Part shown: positions 39,253-40,282 of the stretch, in pieces
How the letters are laid out: every line of letters starts with the position of its first letter
Numbering within the stretch: position 1 is the first letter of the stretch
Virus record (IMG/VR): IMGVR_UViG_3300044986_000412
Coordinates: 1 to 40,282 of that record
Direction: 5' to 3' (one strand)
Origin: a virus
DNA length: 40,282 nt
Made by a program: the position numbers and the translations under genes
The notes under the pieces: model-generated
What the model was told of the DNA's origin: nothing
The model's input: the letters and a program-made list of their open reading frames with translations, nothing else
Database searches by the model: none

Positions 39253-39310
39253 TTTGTTTTTTTATCTGTTTATAAGTTTACTTTTTTCACAACTTTGTCA
39301 ATCCATAGGC

Positions 39311-39538
39311 TTACACCGCAAACTCATGTGGATGCCATGCGTCCTCATCATGCGTTGGTCGGCGTTGATTCTTTCGGACCGATTCGGCCACCGGCATTCG
39401 TGAAGGCTGCCAAACTTTTATTTGGCCGTCTTCAAAGGTAATGTTCATAGGCCCTTTGATGCCATGTAGTATGCAGTACTGCTGCAATTCAGTTAGTTCT
39501 TCGGTTGTGGTTGCGATTGTGTTTGATATTAATTGCAT
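39311..39538 (-). CDS. Hypothetical early protein, 75 aa
   Basis: Not recognised. A helical start (TTTEELTELQQYCILHG), a short beta part (MNITFEDGQIKVWQP), and a charged tail with several His, Glu and Asp (THDEDAWHPHEF). It overlaps the upstream gene by ten bases. An anti-host role is possible by position only. Confidence 0.65.
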   Translation of the reverse strand: MQLISNTIATTTEELTELQQYCILHGIKGPMNITFEDGQIKVWQPSRMPVAESVRKNQRRPTHDEDAWHPHEFAV

Positions 39539-39750
39539 GATATTTGATTTATTAATTGATTAATTGTGATTCGATCCTCCAGCCCTCTTAGCTTGTTTGT
39601 TGCAAATTTGTAAGTGCATAGCCCTTGTTTACATTCACGGCTTAATTCAGAGCCTATCTTGTTGTACAGGTCGCAAAGTTGCTCATGGTCGGTGCTGCGT
39701 TTGTTCAGCAGGATATGTAGTTCCATTTCGGCTTCAAATCTGTTCATCAT
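39529..39750 (-). CDS. Hypothetical early protein, 73 aa
   Basis: Not recognised. Fully helical in pattern: EAEMELHILLNKRSTDHEQL, then LYNKIGSEL. It has three Cys, of which CKQGLC is a CxxxxC. It overlaps the 36-aa membrane gene by 17 bases and the 75-aa gene by ten. The ATG-ATG start gives two options one codon apart. Confidence 0.65.
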   Translation of the reverse strand: MMNRFEAEMELHILLNKRSTDHEQLCDLYNKIGSELSRECKQGLCTYKFATNKLRGLEDRITINQLINQISCN

Positions 39751-39844
39751 CTGGGGTTATTTTTGAGTAATGGCCCAAAACTATAGCGGAGTAGATTACC
39801 GCTATAGTTAGGATTGAAATGATTGTTATGTCTATTGGGGTCAT
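39734..39844 (-). CDS. Single-span membrane peptide, 36 aa
   Basis: ATG 39844 to TGA 39734. It begins MTPIDITIISILTIAVIYSA, continues IVLGHYSK, and has an acidic tail. One membrane helix (about 5-24) and an outward or cytoplasmic tip can be seen. It overlaps the next gene by 17 bases. The codons lie over a perfect inverted repeat (39779-39809). Such tiny membrane peptides in early phage operons often act on host envelope processes; here it is unproven. Confidence 0.55.
   Translation of the reverse strand: MTPIDITIISILTIAVIYSAIVLGHYSKITPDDEQI
39779..39809. repeat. Perfect 11-bp inverted repeat
   Basis: AACTATAGCGG (39779-39789) and CCGCTATAGTT (39799-39809), with a 9-base centre. It lies inside the 36-aa coding region. 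No T-run follows. It is a strong candidate for a protein-binding or RNA hairpin site. Confidence 0.85.
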
Positions 39845-39864
39845 GTGGTAAGGTTTAAAGTTAA

Positions 39865-40158
39865 TTAAATATTTGACTTGTTATAAACCTCTTCGCATAT
39901 TTCATAGGCCCGGTAAATATGGTCCCTGAATTCGCCTTCGCTGATTTCTTCATGCTTATAAGCCAATACGTCCTGAGCGCTGTTTCTCTGTTCGATTTGA
40001 CCCGCCTTGAAGGTCGGGCCATCCCAAACATGAGCGCAGATAACCTCTGTTTCTGATACTATCTTGCAGCATTGCCATTCGCTGATTCGGATGTAGTAAG
40101 GTAATTCGATTTCTCTTTCTTGAGTTGTTGTTGTTGTTGTTTTTACTTGAATTTTCAT
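39865..40158 (-). CDS. Hypothetical early protein, 97 aa
   Basis: Not recognised. It starts with a Thr-rich run (KTTTTTTQERE, coded by a GTT/GTTG tract on the plus strand that could slip), then a compact alpha/beta part with two adjacent Cys (WQCCKIV) and a helix ending EVYNKSNI. It is the second gene of the leftward early operon once the circle is closed, 26 bases after the 30-341 gene. Its start codon is the first three bases of the terminal repeat. Confidence 0.7.
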   Translation of the reverse strand: MKIQVKTTTTTTQEREIELPYYIRISEWQCCKIVSETEVICAHVWDGPTFKAGQIEQRNSAQDVLAYKHEEISEGEFRDHIYRAYEICEEVYNKSNI

Positions 40159-40282
40159 TTGTTTTATTTTTAAGTGTTTATAATTTATCTATCTTGCCAA
40201 TCCGTCCGCTGTTGGTCATCGTCAAGGCTGTTGTCGTTTGCCACGTGCCATTCGTAATCCCAGTCGATGGAGTCGATTATAT
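40156..40282. repeat. Terminal direct repeat, right copy
   Basis: This is an exact copy of bases 1-127. See the left copy. The truncated reading frame here is the same gene as 30-341 and should not be counted twice. Confidence 0.95.

Overview
The window is very probably the complete genome of a tailed phage (Caudoviricetes) with a siphovirus-like plan that infects a member of the Bacteroidota. The first 127 bases recur exactly as the last 127 (1-127 = 40156-40282). This is the usual sign of a circular or circularly permuted genome closed by an assembler, so the unique length is about 40,155 bp. The host call rests on promoters of the Bacteroidota type (TTTG, about 18-22 bases, then TAnnTTTG), on A/T-rich leaders without Shine-Dalgarno sequences, and on protein families typical of Bacteroidota phages. 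No integrase, tRNA or CRISPR array was found.

Layout. Two divergent promoters at 370-468 split the genome. Rightward (plus strand, 493-5104) runs an AT-rich accessory operon: a SNF2-type helicase, a DNA methyltransferase, two small genes, then three small modules that look like integron gene cassettes separated by attC-like hairpins (3424-5105). Leftward (minus strand, from 341 across the circle junction and down to 5330) runs everything else. In transcription order this is: small early genes (40158-38938); a recombination and replication block (single-strand annealing protein, YqaJ-type exonuclease, stand-alone DnaA domain IV, SSB-like protein, prim-pol/helicase, VRR-NUC nuclease); a run of very small genes; a ParB-like protein and a Mom-like DNA modification protein; TerS and TerL; a lipoprotein; tail chaperones with a likely -1 frameshift; the tape measure; tail proteins; portal, minor head protein, scaffold and major capsid; connectors; a fibre region; a lysis cassette; and a metallophosphoesterase at the end.

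How the parts work together. At least five promoters carry related AT-rich dyad or direct-repeat operators, three of them sharing the 11-mer GTGTATATTTG across the -7 box, so one regulator probably switches both arms. The methyltransferase and the two Mom-like proteins suggest layered modification of the phage genome against host restriction. The tail module is transcribed before the portal/capsid module, which differs from the common head-then-tail order.

The most interesting element is the integrase-less cassette array. Each cassette has ends complementary to each other. The three separating hairpins share one architecture. Two of the three cassette ORFs start inside the loop of the preceding attC-like site and cross its R' box in the same reading phase. 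One of these encodes a Mom-like protein.
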